In this document: piece after piece, positions 49,680-60,592 of the stretch
Position numbering within the stretch: the stretch's first letter is position 1
Layout: each line of letters opens with the position of its first letter
Source of the DNA: Clytia hemisphaerica
Lineage: Eukaryota; Cnidaria; Hydrozoa; Leptothecata; Clytiidae
Length of the DNA stretch: 64,000 nucleotides
Direction of reading: 5' to 3'
Assembly: GCA_902728285.1 (NCBI GenBank)
Contig: CACVBU010000943.1
Location: 124,001-188,000, forward strand
Translations under genes and position numbers: made by a program
The notes under the pieces: model-generated
The model's database searches: none
Told to the model about the DNA's origin: nothing
Seen by the model: the letters and a program-made list of their open reading frames with translations, nothing else

Positions 49680-50110
49680 AACACAACCATCTTTGCCTAT
49701 TTCGCCAAACTCAATTTTTAGAGGCTGACATGCATATTTCAGGTAGTGAAAGATCTAGTACAGGTGCAATTTTCATTTGGTATATTGAGGCAAGCTTTAG
49801 TGACTCTGCAAATAGCAAAAAGTTCACATATTGCTGTATAAATTGGACTAGATTGAGGGAAATTTGGCTCATGGCCACTCTCTTTTAATTGTTTGGTTCG
49901 TGACATTGATTGTTTACTTTTTTAGGCAGTGAAAGATCTTGAATAGGTGAAATTGTCATTCGATGTGAGGAGACAAACTTATTTATTCTAGTAGCAGCAA
50001 AGAATTCGCATTTTATTGCTATAAATTGAACTGTAATTGGGTTTGGGTTTAGAGCCACTCTCATTAAATTTTTAGTTCGCGTCCTGCTTTGTTTACATTT
50101 TTCAGTTCGG
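49680..50110 (+). repeat. Diverged ~190-bp tandem duplication between the GPCR copies
   Basis: The segment with aggtagtgaaagatct ... gccactctcttttaatt is followed by a second, diverged copy (aggcagtgaaagatctt ... gccactctcattaaatt). It is the only structure I see in the 49241-50323 spacer. Confidence 0.6.
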
Positions 50111-51977
50111 AGCACTATTCAGAAATCGCACGGGAAATTTTTTTTTGCATGTGTACTCTTAGTTCGGGGCACTAGTAACTTTTTACAGTCCCCAGACTCT
50201 TTCTAAATTTTACGAACGCGGTCAGGAGAAATTCCGTAATCCAAAGGTTCCAGATGTTAAAATTTTCCCGATCTTCAGAGCTTTAGCGTGTCGGAAGAAA
50301 ATTTCTACATCGAGTACCAGATTACCTCTTTGCATGAATTAGGCCGCCCAGCGGTTGGCGTCGTGGCGTGATGAATGGTTTTTCGTGGCGTGATGGCGTG
50401 AAATTTTGAAAAAAACGGCGTGATGCCGTGAAAATGAAGTGCCGGCGTGATCGTTTTTTTAGGCGTGATGACGTGAAATTGTGAATGTTGTCGAGAAATA
50501 AAGCTAATAAAGATTGCTATTATAACATTGACTCAATGAATTTAAAACACCGAAGCGGCTAGAATGGATATTTTGAATGGGAAATAAAGCCATTAAACTT
50601 TTCACACGAATGTTTGAAGCACCGCATCAAATCCCAGTCGGGTTAAATTGCCCTTGTGCGTAAGCCTGAAAACATTTCAGTTAGACGATAATCCCCGAAA
50701 ACAACGACTGGGGTTCTCTCTGGTGAAATTCTGCAATTCAAACCTTCCAGTTGTTGATAATTCTCCTGTCTCTTAGAGCTTTAGTGTGCCAGAAGAAAAT
50801 TCTACATCGTGTGTAAGATATCACGAACATCGGATTGAAAGTGCTGGTTTGGCTTCGAAGTTGCAAGAAGTATGATTGTACATATTCGAATAATAACCCT
50901 TCCATGATTTTTTCCCCGGTGGTGATGGTGGTGGTCGTTGTGACTTTTCATTTTAAATCCGATTCTACTACGCTTTCGGTAAAATATCCCGAACGGGTTT
51001 CTAGAACCGAGCATCGCTGATGGCTGGCCCTAAGCAATATTAGTTATTATTCCGATCGGAATACACGTGTGCTTTTCTATTCTGTTTTTATTTCCGCTTC
51101 ATAAACGAGGCAGAAGAACGAAAGTAAAAAGTTTTGAAGCTCTCAGATTCCAACGTTCTGTTAAGCGATCCTTTTCTGTTTATTTTCACTCACATCTTGC
51201 CTCTAATTACTCATTTGATCAATTTTAAAACTTATTTTAGCGAGAAGACACAGTAGCACCAGGGTGCAGCCGTTTTGTGTTGAATTAACGTTACACAGAA
51301 CTTCCAAGCTTAAATTAAAAAGTTAAAAACTATAACTTCTTCCGTCTTGATCACACCAGCGAAAATGGTAAATGTTCAGCAAAATTTAGGCCTATTTTTT
51401 CGCAGTTTCAATGGCTTTCAGGGAGTTAAAGATTATTTTAGGGCAAAACAAATCACGCCATTTCTCTATCGAAACTCCTCATCTTGAGAAATCACTCCAT
51501 CTAGCCAATTTAATATATTCTAATTTTTCTTAGCATTTCGGTTTTAGGGCTGACCTTCCAGTACAGCTGGTTTATTTCTCTATATTTGTGCGTCTTTTCT
51601 GAATTGACATTCTCAATTCGATTGTTTATTACCGTTTGCAATGAATTTTTAAAACTTAGTGAAACGTATTTCCTTTCTACATATGATTTTATTACTTAAT
51701 GAACAAATGAAACTTCAACGATTTTAGTGATTTAATTAATGTTCGATGCAATATCTTATTCCAATTCGATGAGAAATCGCAGCCTTTTTGGATCATTTTG
51801 AGACTGATATTTGCTATCAAAGAAAATCACCATAGTCTTGTTACATATCTTATTTTCCCTATAAAATAACAGGGCGGGGGATCGATCGAAAACAAAGAAA
51901 ACAAAAAACGTTAATTAAAACAATCATATCTTTAATATATTATATAAAGTGGAGACGGCAGGAAAACCTCTTCCAAT

Positions 51978-52110
51978 AGACGATATCGGATTAACGTGAA
52001 AACTCAGATTTGATCCCCGAAATGAAATCCCTGAAATTTTTTCCGCACAAAGCATTGTGGGCAATATTCGGGGATCAAATCTGAGTTTTCACGTTAAGCC
52101 GATATCGTCT
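51978..52110. mobile_element. 133-bp fold-back MITE, AGACGATATC ends, copy B only
   Basis: Ends AGACGATATCGGATTAACGT and its reverse complement, AT on both sides. The arms pair through ctcagatttgatccccgaa. Copy A at about 46640 reads cttccaaaagaattg, the empty site with one substitution. It shares its ends, but not its core, with the MITE in copy A. Confidence 0.85.
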
Positions 52111-52258
52111 ATAGAATTGTATTGGTTTTTCGAAAGTAGATTTTTTATTAAATTTTCCTTTTAAAAACTGAAAGTATTAGTTTTCAAACACCAGTCGAAA
52201 GAAATAAAAATTGTAATTTTAGAAAACATAATCAAAAAAGGATCGTAACTGCGGCACA

Positions 52259-54634
52259 ATGAAATTTATAAGGTCGATCACTTTGTTATTATGTATCCTT
52301 CAAGCAAAAGCAATGAAATCTCCAATAGGTGAACCATATCATGCCGTAGGTATTGGATCATCATGTTACGAGAAACCAGTAAACCAGACATCGGAATTTA
52401 GCCTCAAATCAAGGTACAATGATCAAACATTTCAAATATTCAGCAAAAAGATGGCCGGATTTTTGAGTGGTGTATTTCAGTATCAATATTTTGACGTTTG
52501 TTATGATACGAATAAATTGCTGTATCTATTAACGGATGTGTTGTTAAATGAAAGATACGTTGTCACCGAAGACCCTTCTATCAAAACTGGACAATACATC
52601 AAAGATTTTAAATCCAGGTCAAAAATCATGCTCGTATTAGTACATTTAAAAGTACCCATGTTTAAACTACTGGTACAATGGCTATCACAAACTAACATTT
52701 TAGTTATGGAATTCGGCCAACATTTCGATTTCCATTTAAACCCTTTTATCATGAAACATATTACGGTAACCCCTGTGGAAGATTTTCATTTATACTTTGA
52801 AACTTTGGTAAAGAAAATGGGATGGGCATACATTACAATGATCATGTTGAAATACAGAAAATCACGTGAAAACAGAGTACATGAACATTATGTTCGACTT
52901 TACCAAATAGTGCTCATGAAAAACAAGATCTGCTATAACTTCGACATTATTGAAAATGATAAAGACAAGAATAAGGTTATCCAGCGCCTTCAGAAAGATC
53001 CTTACAGCTCCCAAGAGAAAGTTATCGTATTATTTGGCAACGAATGGGGCAAAGAGGAGTTCTTAGAAACATACGGACCTTCGAAAAACATTTACGTAAT
53101 CAACGAAGACTACAAACTTCGGTATGAAGCTAACCACGGTCATGTCATTTCCTACCGTGACAGCTTTTTCCATCATAATCCCAAAAGTATTGAGATTATG
53201 AAACTGGCAACCAAGCTAACTGATACGTTTTTCTCTGATGTTCAGCTCCCTGTTCACTTACATACAGTCTACCCTGATGAATATTTCATCAATTTATTAA
53301 GTGATGGTATGTTCTTCTTTCTCCAATATCAGGACTGTCTTCAGCGATCAACAAACATTAGCCTAGATTCTTTGAGGGCGTGCATCCAAGGTGTTTTCAG
53401 CCGTTCCAAGTTTTTTATTAATGTGAAACAAGTCAACTCGAATACTTCGATCGATATGGAAATTATAGAATCTAATTCCGTTAATAGTGTTGAATCACAA
53501 TATGCCATACCCAACATCCCTGCTTTTATGAATCAGTTTAAGGCCTTCCCCAAATGTCCTAAGGTTCACTGCTCAATCGGTAACGAAATTGTTTACATCA
53601 AGTTGTCCAGTAATACAACACAGTGGAATGAATCTTATAGATGGACGTGCCAACCGTGCAAAAAGAATTATTACAAAGGAGGAGCTGGCAACTTTACATG
53701 CATTCCGTGTCAAGAGTTTCACGTGTCAAATAATGAACAAAGTTTTTGTTATGACCCGTATACTGTGGAAACGATATCTTTATCCAAAGATTCTGTATTG
53801 ATCGCTATATTTTCAACAGTGTTTGGAATTCTGTACTGTGTTTTGGTTTTGGTGACCTTTCTAAAATTTCGTAAGACCCCTGTCGTTAAAGCTGCTGACA
53901 TCAGCATGACGATATTCCATCTAATAGCCACTGTTGTAAACTACACGTTATTGTTGGTAAGTTTTTACGGTGAGCCGACGATTTTGAAATGTTATTCACG
54001 TATGTTTGCATATACGTTATTTTACACAATTATCGTGACTGTGCCATTGATAAGAGCTCAGCAAGTGTTTAAAGCTTTTCAATCTCAAGTCAAAATGACT
54101 AAAAGCGAAATACGGAAATCAGAAGCCGCTGATATCTTCTTGATGCTGGTTCTTGTGTTGGTCAATAATTTGATTCTGGTGGTCATGGTGTCATTGAAAG
54201 ACGTCACCATTCAAACTGTAAACAATGACCAAAAATTGACGCGAATCTCATATTGTGATGTGAGTATGAACTTTAATATTTTTGTTGGTTTTGCAATTTG
54301 TCTGCATGTAGCATGTTTTGTTCAAGCTTTCCGAGGACGCCGCCTGCCCGGTGTTTTCAAGGAAACCATGTCAATCGTCTATGGGAATTTCATTTGCATT
54401 GTGATCCTTATTGTCTTGTACCCGATCGTGCTTTTCCAAAAAGATGTCCTTCAACAAGATGTTATCTACTGGATCACTTTAACTCTTACTATGAATATTC
54501 TTATCTTGTTCTGTTACGCACGAAGAATATTCATAGCCATCTTTCGTCCGGAAATAAATACGGCGGAATATTCTCGGGCGATCGTGATGCAAAAGATGAA
54601 GAAAAATGCACAGAAAATAATTCAAACGACATAA
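52259..54634 (+). CDS. Class C G protein-coupled receptor, copy B
   Basis: Intronless 791-codon gene, exactly 5,460 bases downstream of copy A with no indel inside the coding region. It has the same plan: signal peptide, ligand domain, cysteine-rich linker, seven TM segments and FRGRRLPGVFKET loop. By my count 34 residues differ from copy A: 23 within the first ~352, none from about 353 to 472, 11 after that. Changes in the ligand domain include KDWKSKS to KDFKSRS, REIRAHE to RENRVHE and DARLPVHLQT to DVQLPVHLHT, which could alter ligand choice. Two mobile elements absent from copy A flank it. Both copies have intact frames and are probably functional. Confidence 0.88.
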   Translation: MKFIRSITLLLCILQAKAMKSPIGEPYHAVGIGSSCYEKPVNQTSEFSLKSRYNDQTFQIFSKKMAGFLSGVFQYQYFDVCYDTNKLLYLLTDVLLNERYVVTEDPSIKTGQYIKDFKSRSKIMLVLVHLKVPMFKLLVQWLSQTNILVMEFGQHFDFHLNPFIMKHITVTPVEDFHLYFETLVKKMGWAYITMIMLKYRKSRENRVHEHYVRLYQIVLMKNKICYNFDIIENDKDKNKVIQRLQKDPYSSQEKVIVLFGNEWGKEEFLETYGPSKNIYVINEDYKLRYEANHGHVISYRDSFFHHNPKSIEIMKLATKLTDTFFSDVQLPVHLHTVYPDEYFINLLSDGMFFFLQYQDCLQRSTNISLDSLRACIQGVFSRSKFFINVKQVNSNTSIDMEIIESNSVNSVESQYAIPNIPAFMNQFKAFPKCPKVHCSIGNEIVYIKLSSNTTQWNESYRWTCQPCKKNYYKGGAGNFTCIPCQEFHVSNNEQSFCYDPYTVETISLSKDSVLIAIFSTVFGILYCVLVLVTFLKFRKTPVVKAADISMTIFHLIATVVNYTLLLVSFYGEPTILKCYSRMFAYTLFYTIIVTVPLIRAQQVFKAFQSQVKMTKSEIRKSEAADIFLMLVLVLVNNLILVVMVSLKDVTIQTVNNDQKLTRISYCDVSMNFNIFVGFAICLHVACFVQAFRGRRLPGVFKETMSIVYGNFICIVILIVLYPIVLFQKDVLQQDVIYWITLTLTMNILILFCYARRIFIAIFRPEINTAEYSRAIVMQKMKKNAQKIIQTT

Positions 54635-54653
54635 TCGAGTCAAACGTCATTTA

Positions 54654-54964
54654 CTCTTAGGTGCCAAATAAACGGGCCCCCCCCGCTTGTTAATTTTTCG
54701 ATTTTTTTCCAACTCCCCCCCCCCCCGGACCTTATTAGGACCCCCCCCCGTTAAATTCCCAACTACAAAAAGGAAAATTCCTTGTTTTACTCTAAAAAGC
54801 CTAAATTTAGTCTATTTTGACCCTTTTTAAAGTTTTTAATGGTCCATTTTCCAACCCCCCCGGTCATTAGGTCCCCCCCGTTTATTCAATTTTAATTTGA
54901 AACGTTTTCAACCCCCCCCCATTTATTCTAACCCCCCCCCCCCCGTTTATTTAGCACCTAAGAG
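54654..54964. mobile_element. 311-bp TA-flanked element with C-rich core, copy B only
   Basis: Inverted ends CTCTTAGGTGC(C/T)AAATAAACGGG, TA duplication at 54652-54653 and 54965-54966. Copy A has the uninterrupted sequence catttatgagcgcttaaaag. The interior consists of runs of 7-14 cytosines on the plus strand (ccccccccgtttatt repeated), an unusual strand asymmetry. It starts 19 bases after the GPCR stop codon. Confidence 0.8.
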
Positions 54965-55409
54965 TATGCTTAAAAGATTCTCTTTTTTGAAGCAGACGTT
55001 ACTGAAATAGATTGTAGCAAATAATATAAAAGAAACTCTATCTCAAAATGTCAGAGAATACAACCTTAACATAATTTTGATATAATCACTCGAGCTTTAG
55101 TCAATAGCCTGCCCGAATGTTTGGGAAACATTTAACCGTTAGTGAAAAGCTTTGTTCATATTTGAATATTGAAAACTCGATTTTCCTGTTAAATGCAGAA
55201 TCATCAATAAGTTGCTTATTGTTTTCATGTACGATTTTCGTCTAGACTTGAAATTTACTATCAAAAATCAAATAAAATAAGGTTGAACACTTAAATATTT
55301 TACTTAGCGTATTTCAATTTTATCCATAGGACTCTGTTCGGTTCAGTTCAAAAATTTCGCGAATTAGTATATAAGATATATGTGGAATCTTGTGGAATTT
55401 ACATCCCAT

Positions 55410-55560
55410 AAAAATGGTGAAGTGAGTGAGTGAGGTTGTGAGGTGTGATATTTAAAAAATATTTTCATTTTTGTTTATTTATTTAAAGAAAATTAACTTT
55501 TGTTAAAAGACCCGTGCCGGGACTGGCTCCGGTAATAGTAAAAAAAAAAAAAAAAAAAAT
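55410..55560 (+). mobile_element. Short poly-A retroposon inside a dispersed repeat copy
   Basis: Relative to the copies at 57.8 and 58.5 kb, about 150 bases are inserted between cccataaa and ttgggac, ending cccgtgccgggactggctcc...(A)20. This is consistent with a SINE-like insertion. Confidence 0.45.
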
Positions 55561-55881
55561 TGGGACGAAGACCAAAAGATTTGAAATGACACGCCATAAA
55601 ATAACTTGTGGTTATCGAAATTTGACGTCAGACAATGCAATGTAATCTTTTCTTTCTGCACAATACAGCGTCTTCAATAGTTCTACATAATCAGCGTGAC
55701 AGAAAGCCCTGCGACGCGATCTTGTTTATGTTTGAGTTGAAGCTCGGTCTTCGTTAGCTAGTACTTTCTTACTAAACCAAATTTTTCGTTTATCAGGCTA
55801 GGTCTCGTTAAGCCCGGGCAAGAAGCACTTTTCACGATCGAATTTTTACGTTGTGTTCGAAAGATAAATTAGCCCTATATA

Positions 55882-56663
55882 TAAGGGTTGCGAAGCGATC
55901 GAAGCCTCCACCTAATTTCAAGTTGCTAGTAAAATAAGAGGCACTCTGAAATGCCATATTTAAAGAGACAAGGTCGTAAGGGAAGCCTAAACAGGGAACG
56001 CCCGATACACCACACAAAAATGGCGGTAACACACCCACCCCACCCGTGCAATGCTCTTTCCTTCTAGTTGTTCTAATAAAGTAAATGGTGCATGGTGCCT
56101 TAATGAAATCGAACGCAAGTCGAACAATAGCAGATTTTTATTCGAATCCGCTGTTTGTCTGAAGTCAAAATAAAACAGAACAAAAACAAACAAAAAATTA
56201 CAAAGATGGTTTGTTTCTTTACCCAAGTCTACACCGATTTAGATTTTGTTGGCACACACAATTTTACAGTGTTTACGAGTTCTTTGTTGATTGGCTTTAA
56301 AATCAGTTCTCACATTCAACCGTAAAAACCACTCATTTTGTCTAATTTGATACTTGATTCTTGCTCGAAAAAGTCAAGGATGATGAGAAGTCCTTGTCGT
56401 CCCCATTCAAACCAAATTTCTTTCGGCTTCCGGCAACTTTTTCAACGTTTACTCCTTAGGGTACCATTTTAAAACGGCATTTTACACACTCATATCTACC
56501 AGACGGAGAAAACTTCGATGTTCAAGCAAAACTATACAAGATCACTTGACAAAATCACCGTTTTAGAGATGGGATTCATATAGCAAATTTTCACTCGGGA
56601 TAGAAGTTGAAGGTACGTGCACACAATGTAGCAAACTGCTTCGCTCATAAATTCGCTTCACAA
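55882..56663 (+). repeat. Dispersed repeat, copy 2
   Basis: Same orientation as 12174-13128, with shared markers gggttgcgaagcgatc, ttttaaaacggcatttt and aaggtacgtgcacacaat. The (CCCG)n run is absent here. Confidence 0.65.
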
Positions 56664-57014
56664 TGACTTCATTCCATTAGACCGATCCGACGTAGCGGTT
56701 TAAAAAAATATTTTTATCAATGTAATTAATTATTCAAGCAAGAATGACTTACGCAAAAGAAAGCGATCGCATCACGCGCTAACTTATAAATAGATCTTAC
56801 TTTTTGGTCCAAGTCAATTCGGCTGGCACAATTAGTGCGGACCGAAATATTTTATGTTTGATGAAACCCAAAAACTTTATGAAACATATATAGCCAATAC
56901 CTCCACCACTAACCATAATTTCCTATTTGTTTACTACATACGTAATAAAAAGGTTTACAGGCTACCTATAAATCGACTTTCGGCAATCACGGCGATCTTT
57001 GATTGGATTAATCG

Positions 57015-57215
57015 GATTCAAATTTCCTTGTTTTAGCCAACTTTTAGGAAATTAACTTAGAAGACTTTCTTTTTCTTTTATCCTTTAGAGGACAAATATA
57101 AGTACATTCTGTGAAAATTTCAAGTCTCTAGCACTTGCGTATCCGGAATTATCTTGATTCCGATTTAGAGGGATCTCAACCGGGATGAGGACGGGATAGA
57201 AGGATCTCTCGAAAA
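57015..57215 (-). repeat. Dispersed repeat, inverted partner of 27345-27545
   Basis: Reverse complement of 27345-27545 over about 200 bases (aaatcggaatcaagata, ctctaaaggataaaagaaaaagaaa, ggctaaa(a)caaggaaattt). No gene content. Confidence 0.65.
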
Positions 57216-57639
57216 CGAAAGTGCCCAATAATTGGTGAACAGTTTTATGTATCAAAAAACTTTTTTTCCTACTTTTACTTTGCTATAAGGAGACATTATA
57301 TACCAAATTTCATCTCCTTATGGTAGTGCTCATAACGAGATACAAGGGATATTAGCCAAAATAATCCCGATTTTACAAAAGTTCCAATGAAAGATCACTG
57401 TGAATCTTACATTGCAGGGTTGTGAATGACCATTGTTTTAATCTAGCGTAAATAACATTAAACGGTTAGTTTTCATTTGTTTTTCAATTCCTAATTGGAT
57501 GCGGAAGATTGTAAATCTACTTACCAAATTCATCGGGTAGATAAATAAAAAACTCGCTTTATTAGATGCTTAAAATCGTTGTGGACGCTTGGTCGTCGTT
57601 ATGGAAGTTTCCTAAGGATTTTAGAGTGTACTTCTTTCA

Positions 57640-58740
57640 GAGGCGGTTTTCGATAAAAGTAAATATATTGAACATAATTTTCACAGTAAAAAAAAACATT
57701 AAAATAACCGCATAAATATTTTTCTGAGGTGGCAGTTTTCCTTTTCATCCATAGGACTCTGTTGGAGTCAATCCAAAAATTTCGAGTATCGAAAATTTAT
57801 TTACTGCTGATGATTCTTGTGGAATATAAATCCCATAAAGTTGGGACAAATACAACATGATTTGAAATGACGCGCCACAAAATCAATTGTGGTAATCAAA
57901 ATTTGACGTAAGACAACGCAATGACTTCTTTTTATCTGACGCAGCGCGACGCATAGAATTACGAAACTATTTTGTTGTTGTTTTTGCATTTATGGACCTA
58001 ATCGACGCGGCCTGCGGGAAAACATTCATGATTTCCTTTGAAACGGCTTTTGGCAATATTAGAATATAAAGTATGGCGACGTATGCACTGTAACTTCCAC
58101 CATTAAGTCATCGCGTTATTTTGGTACGCTATGCATTGAGCTGTTAGTTTCCAAAATATTCATGGTCTATGGCCACGTCCTTAAGATCGAAAATACTTTT
58201 TTCTAACTTCAAAATATCGTTTAAATTGACGAGAAAGGACTTTTTACTGTTTCCTTCTAGTGTAAACATAGTCTTAGCATCGATCTGGACAGGGGTTTTT
58301 CTTCGAAAGTAAAGCCGCTTTTCCACTCAAATTAACGAGGAAAAAAGTAAATTTTAAACGTAAATAGCGTGAACATAATTTTTAGAGTAAAAAAAGATTG
58401 AAAACCCCGTAAATATTTTTCTGAGGTGGTGGTTTACTTTTTCATCCATAGGACTCTGTTCGAGTCAATCCAAAAATTTCGCGTATTGAAATATTATTTA
58501 CTGCTGATGATTCTTGTGGAATATAAATCCCATAAAGTTGGGACAAATACAACATGATTTGAAATGACGCGCCATAAAATCAATTGTGGTAATCAAAATT
58601 TGACGTAAGACAACGCAATGACTTCTTTTTATCCAACGCAACGCGACGCATAGAATTACGAAACTATTTTGTTGTTGTTTTTTCATTTATGGACCTAATC
58701 AACGCGGCCTGCGGAAAAACTTTCATAATTTCTTTTGAAA
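57640..58740 (+). repeat. Two direct copies of a ~380-bp repeat, third copy at 55310-55660
   Basis: The block from catccataggactctgtt to ctaatc(g/a)acgcggcctgcgg appears at about 57748-58014 and 58443-58714, nearly identical. A diverged third copy lies at 55310-55660 and contains its own insertion (55410-55560). Short ORFs here are shared repeat artefacts. Confidence 0.75.
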
Positions 58741-58949
58741 CGACTTTTGGCAATATTAGAAATAAATATAAAACAGCAAAGAATCCCAAAAAAAAACTTA
58801 CGCAAAATATTCGCAAACAACGTTATTAGATGGCGAATATTTAAAACCTTTCTAGGATATAACAAAGTGTTATGCAATCTATGCAGCTTGTCAAGGCAAT
58901 TATATGTTAAACAAAACTAGAAACATAGATGAGAGCTATATAAGAGAAG

Positions 58950-60573
58950 TATGGAAGCCGAGAAGGGTCATTTGGCGATTTCTTTCAAAATCTGTCGAGA
59001 TTTCTTTCAAGTTGTCGAGATTTCTTTCAAACTGTCGAGAATTCTTTCAAACTGTCGAGATTTCTTTTAAACTGTCGAGATTTCTTTCAAACTGTCAAGA
59101 TTTCTTTCAAACTGTCGAGATTTCTTTCAAACTGTCGAGATTTCTTTCAAACTGTCGAGATTTCATTTAAACTGTCGAGTTTCCAATAAGTGTCGCGTTC
59201 CCAAAAGAATCACGATTTCATTTTTTTCCAGAAAAAATGTAGAGATTCCCTCGTCAAAACCGCGGGAACATAAACTAAACGCAGGACATGGGTATCACCT
59301 CCACACGCGGGAAAGAAAAATAGGAAGCCCCAATCCAGTCGGAGTTAACTGTAAACTACTCCGAAGATAATGGCTTTATTATCTTTCTTTGAAGTAATTG
59401 ATAATCCAATTTGTGTAACCGCGACGTTGATGCGACCACCAATTTTCAATTCTCTGGTTATTTACAGATTTACCATAACGGTGAGCATTGATATCGTTAT
59501 GAATGTGGGACTGGATTGTAGCCACGACACCATTTTCAGTACCACGATCGGTTTTTACAACCCTTGGAAGCACTTTGAATTTTTTAATTGCATTGCAGAA
59601 AAAGTTAGCCGGGATATTTGGGTTGTTATTTGACTTGCAAACTTTGAGCCATATGATCTTTCTGGAAAAACCATCCACACAACCATGAATGGGAAGTCCT
59701 TAGGGTTTCAACTTGTCGTAGCCATCTATATGCCACGCGTCATTAGGGCCATCAGATTAATAAACACGCCTTCTTAACTTTCTAGCCTTCCTCATTTCGG
59801 TGCCCTCAGGATTGATCTCTCTTAAGAGTCTATCATTACAGTGTCTCTAGGAGTTGTTATCCCATACATAGTCCGTAATTTATTCCACATTCCTCGATAG
59901 CCAAGTTGGGAACCTGGCCCTTCAATCTCATTACTTATGATTTGCCGAAGTTGATCGTCGCTGACTTCACCACCAGCCTTACTTAGCCCATAATCTCTCA
60001 ATCTTCTTTTCAATGTGCATAGACATATATTCAACGCATGGTTATGAGCCAAAAACAATAAAATTGATTCGGATTGAAAGCCCCTTCTGAAATAGTACTC
60101 AATTATATCCCTTTCTGTTTCAAGAGTGTTGACGATAATGTTCCACTTTTGTTTGCCACAATTGCCACAAAAGATGTCCCTAATTTCATTGCCACATCTA
60201 TGGCAAAACATCGTTATAAAGAAAAGCTTGGCACGTGGACTTTTCACAAGTGGATAATAATAGGGTGATTCCCCCAGTGTAATGTTCGACGCTTTCTTGG
60301 AAGCTCGACAGTTTGAAAGAAATCTCGACAGTTTGAAAGAAATCTCGACAGTTTGAAAGAAATCTCGACAGTTTGAAAGAAATCTCGACAGTTTGAAAGA
60401 AATCTCGACAGTTTGAAAGAAATCTCGACAGTTTGAAAGAATTCTCGACAGTTTGAAAGAAATCTCGACAGTTTGAACGAATTCTCGACAGTTTGAAAGA
60501 AATCTCGACAACTTGAAAGAAATCTCGACAGATTTTGAAAGAAATCACCAGATGACCTTTCTCGGCTTCCATA
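58950..60573 (-). mobile_element. DNA transposon with integrase-type transposase, IS3EU-like
   Basis: The inverted ends read TATGGAAGCCGAGAA on the left and the reverse complement on the right. A perfect 6-bp target duplication GAGAAG lies at 58944-58949 and 60574-60579. Each end is extended by an array of a 20-bp unit (tgtcgagatttctttcaaac), about 10 copies at 58978-59180 and about 12 in opposite orientation at 60303-60550, so most of the inverted repeat is minisatellite. The interior holds a decayed DDE-integrase gene. TA-starting ends and a 6-bp duplication with an integrase-like transposase fit the IS3EU superfamily as I recall it. It lies 13 bases from a CFAP54 splice donor. Confidence 0.8.
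59379..60211 (-). pseudogene. Broken transposase with integrase core
   Basis: Starting at the ATG at 60211, the frame begins with a zinc ribbon (MFCHRCGNEIRDIFCGNCG) and a helix-turn-helix-like stretch (ICLCTLKRRLRDYGL) and stops at 59822. The integrase core then appears in another frame (59678-59379) with DGFSRKIIWLKV, RVVKTDRGTEN and YGKSVNNQRIENWW. Between 59820 and 59680 the core frame carries two stops (around WHIDGYDKLKP). With a frameshift and stops the gene cannot make a full enzyme. The family is known to me as a repeated integrase-core protein in fish and cnidarian genomes. Confidence 0.75.
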
Positions 60574-60592
60574 GAGAAGTGAAGAGACAAAC

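Larger units (their letters stand above)
50324..55009 (+). repeat. Segmental duplication, copy B (GPCR and ~2 kb upstream)
   Basis: Direct partner of 44807-49240. It carries two insertions not in copy A (51978-52110 and 54654-54964). Coding divergence is a few percent, so the duplication is recent but not new. Confidence 0.85.
11842..60592 (-). other. CFAP54: Giant CFAP54 intron hosting nested genes
   Basis: The exon ending at 60593 stops after one base of a glycine codon followed by GTTTGT. The exon starting at 11841 follows ...TTATAG and supplies the other two bases in frame. I found no other minus-strand CFAP54-like exon between them, and in the family these two segments lie close together. 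The intervening 48.75 kb is therefore best read as one intron. It contains a lectin gene, a ZNFX1-PARP gene, two GPCR genes and many mobile elements. An assembly join could mimic this, so the interpretation is inference. Confidence 0.65.
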
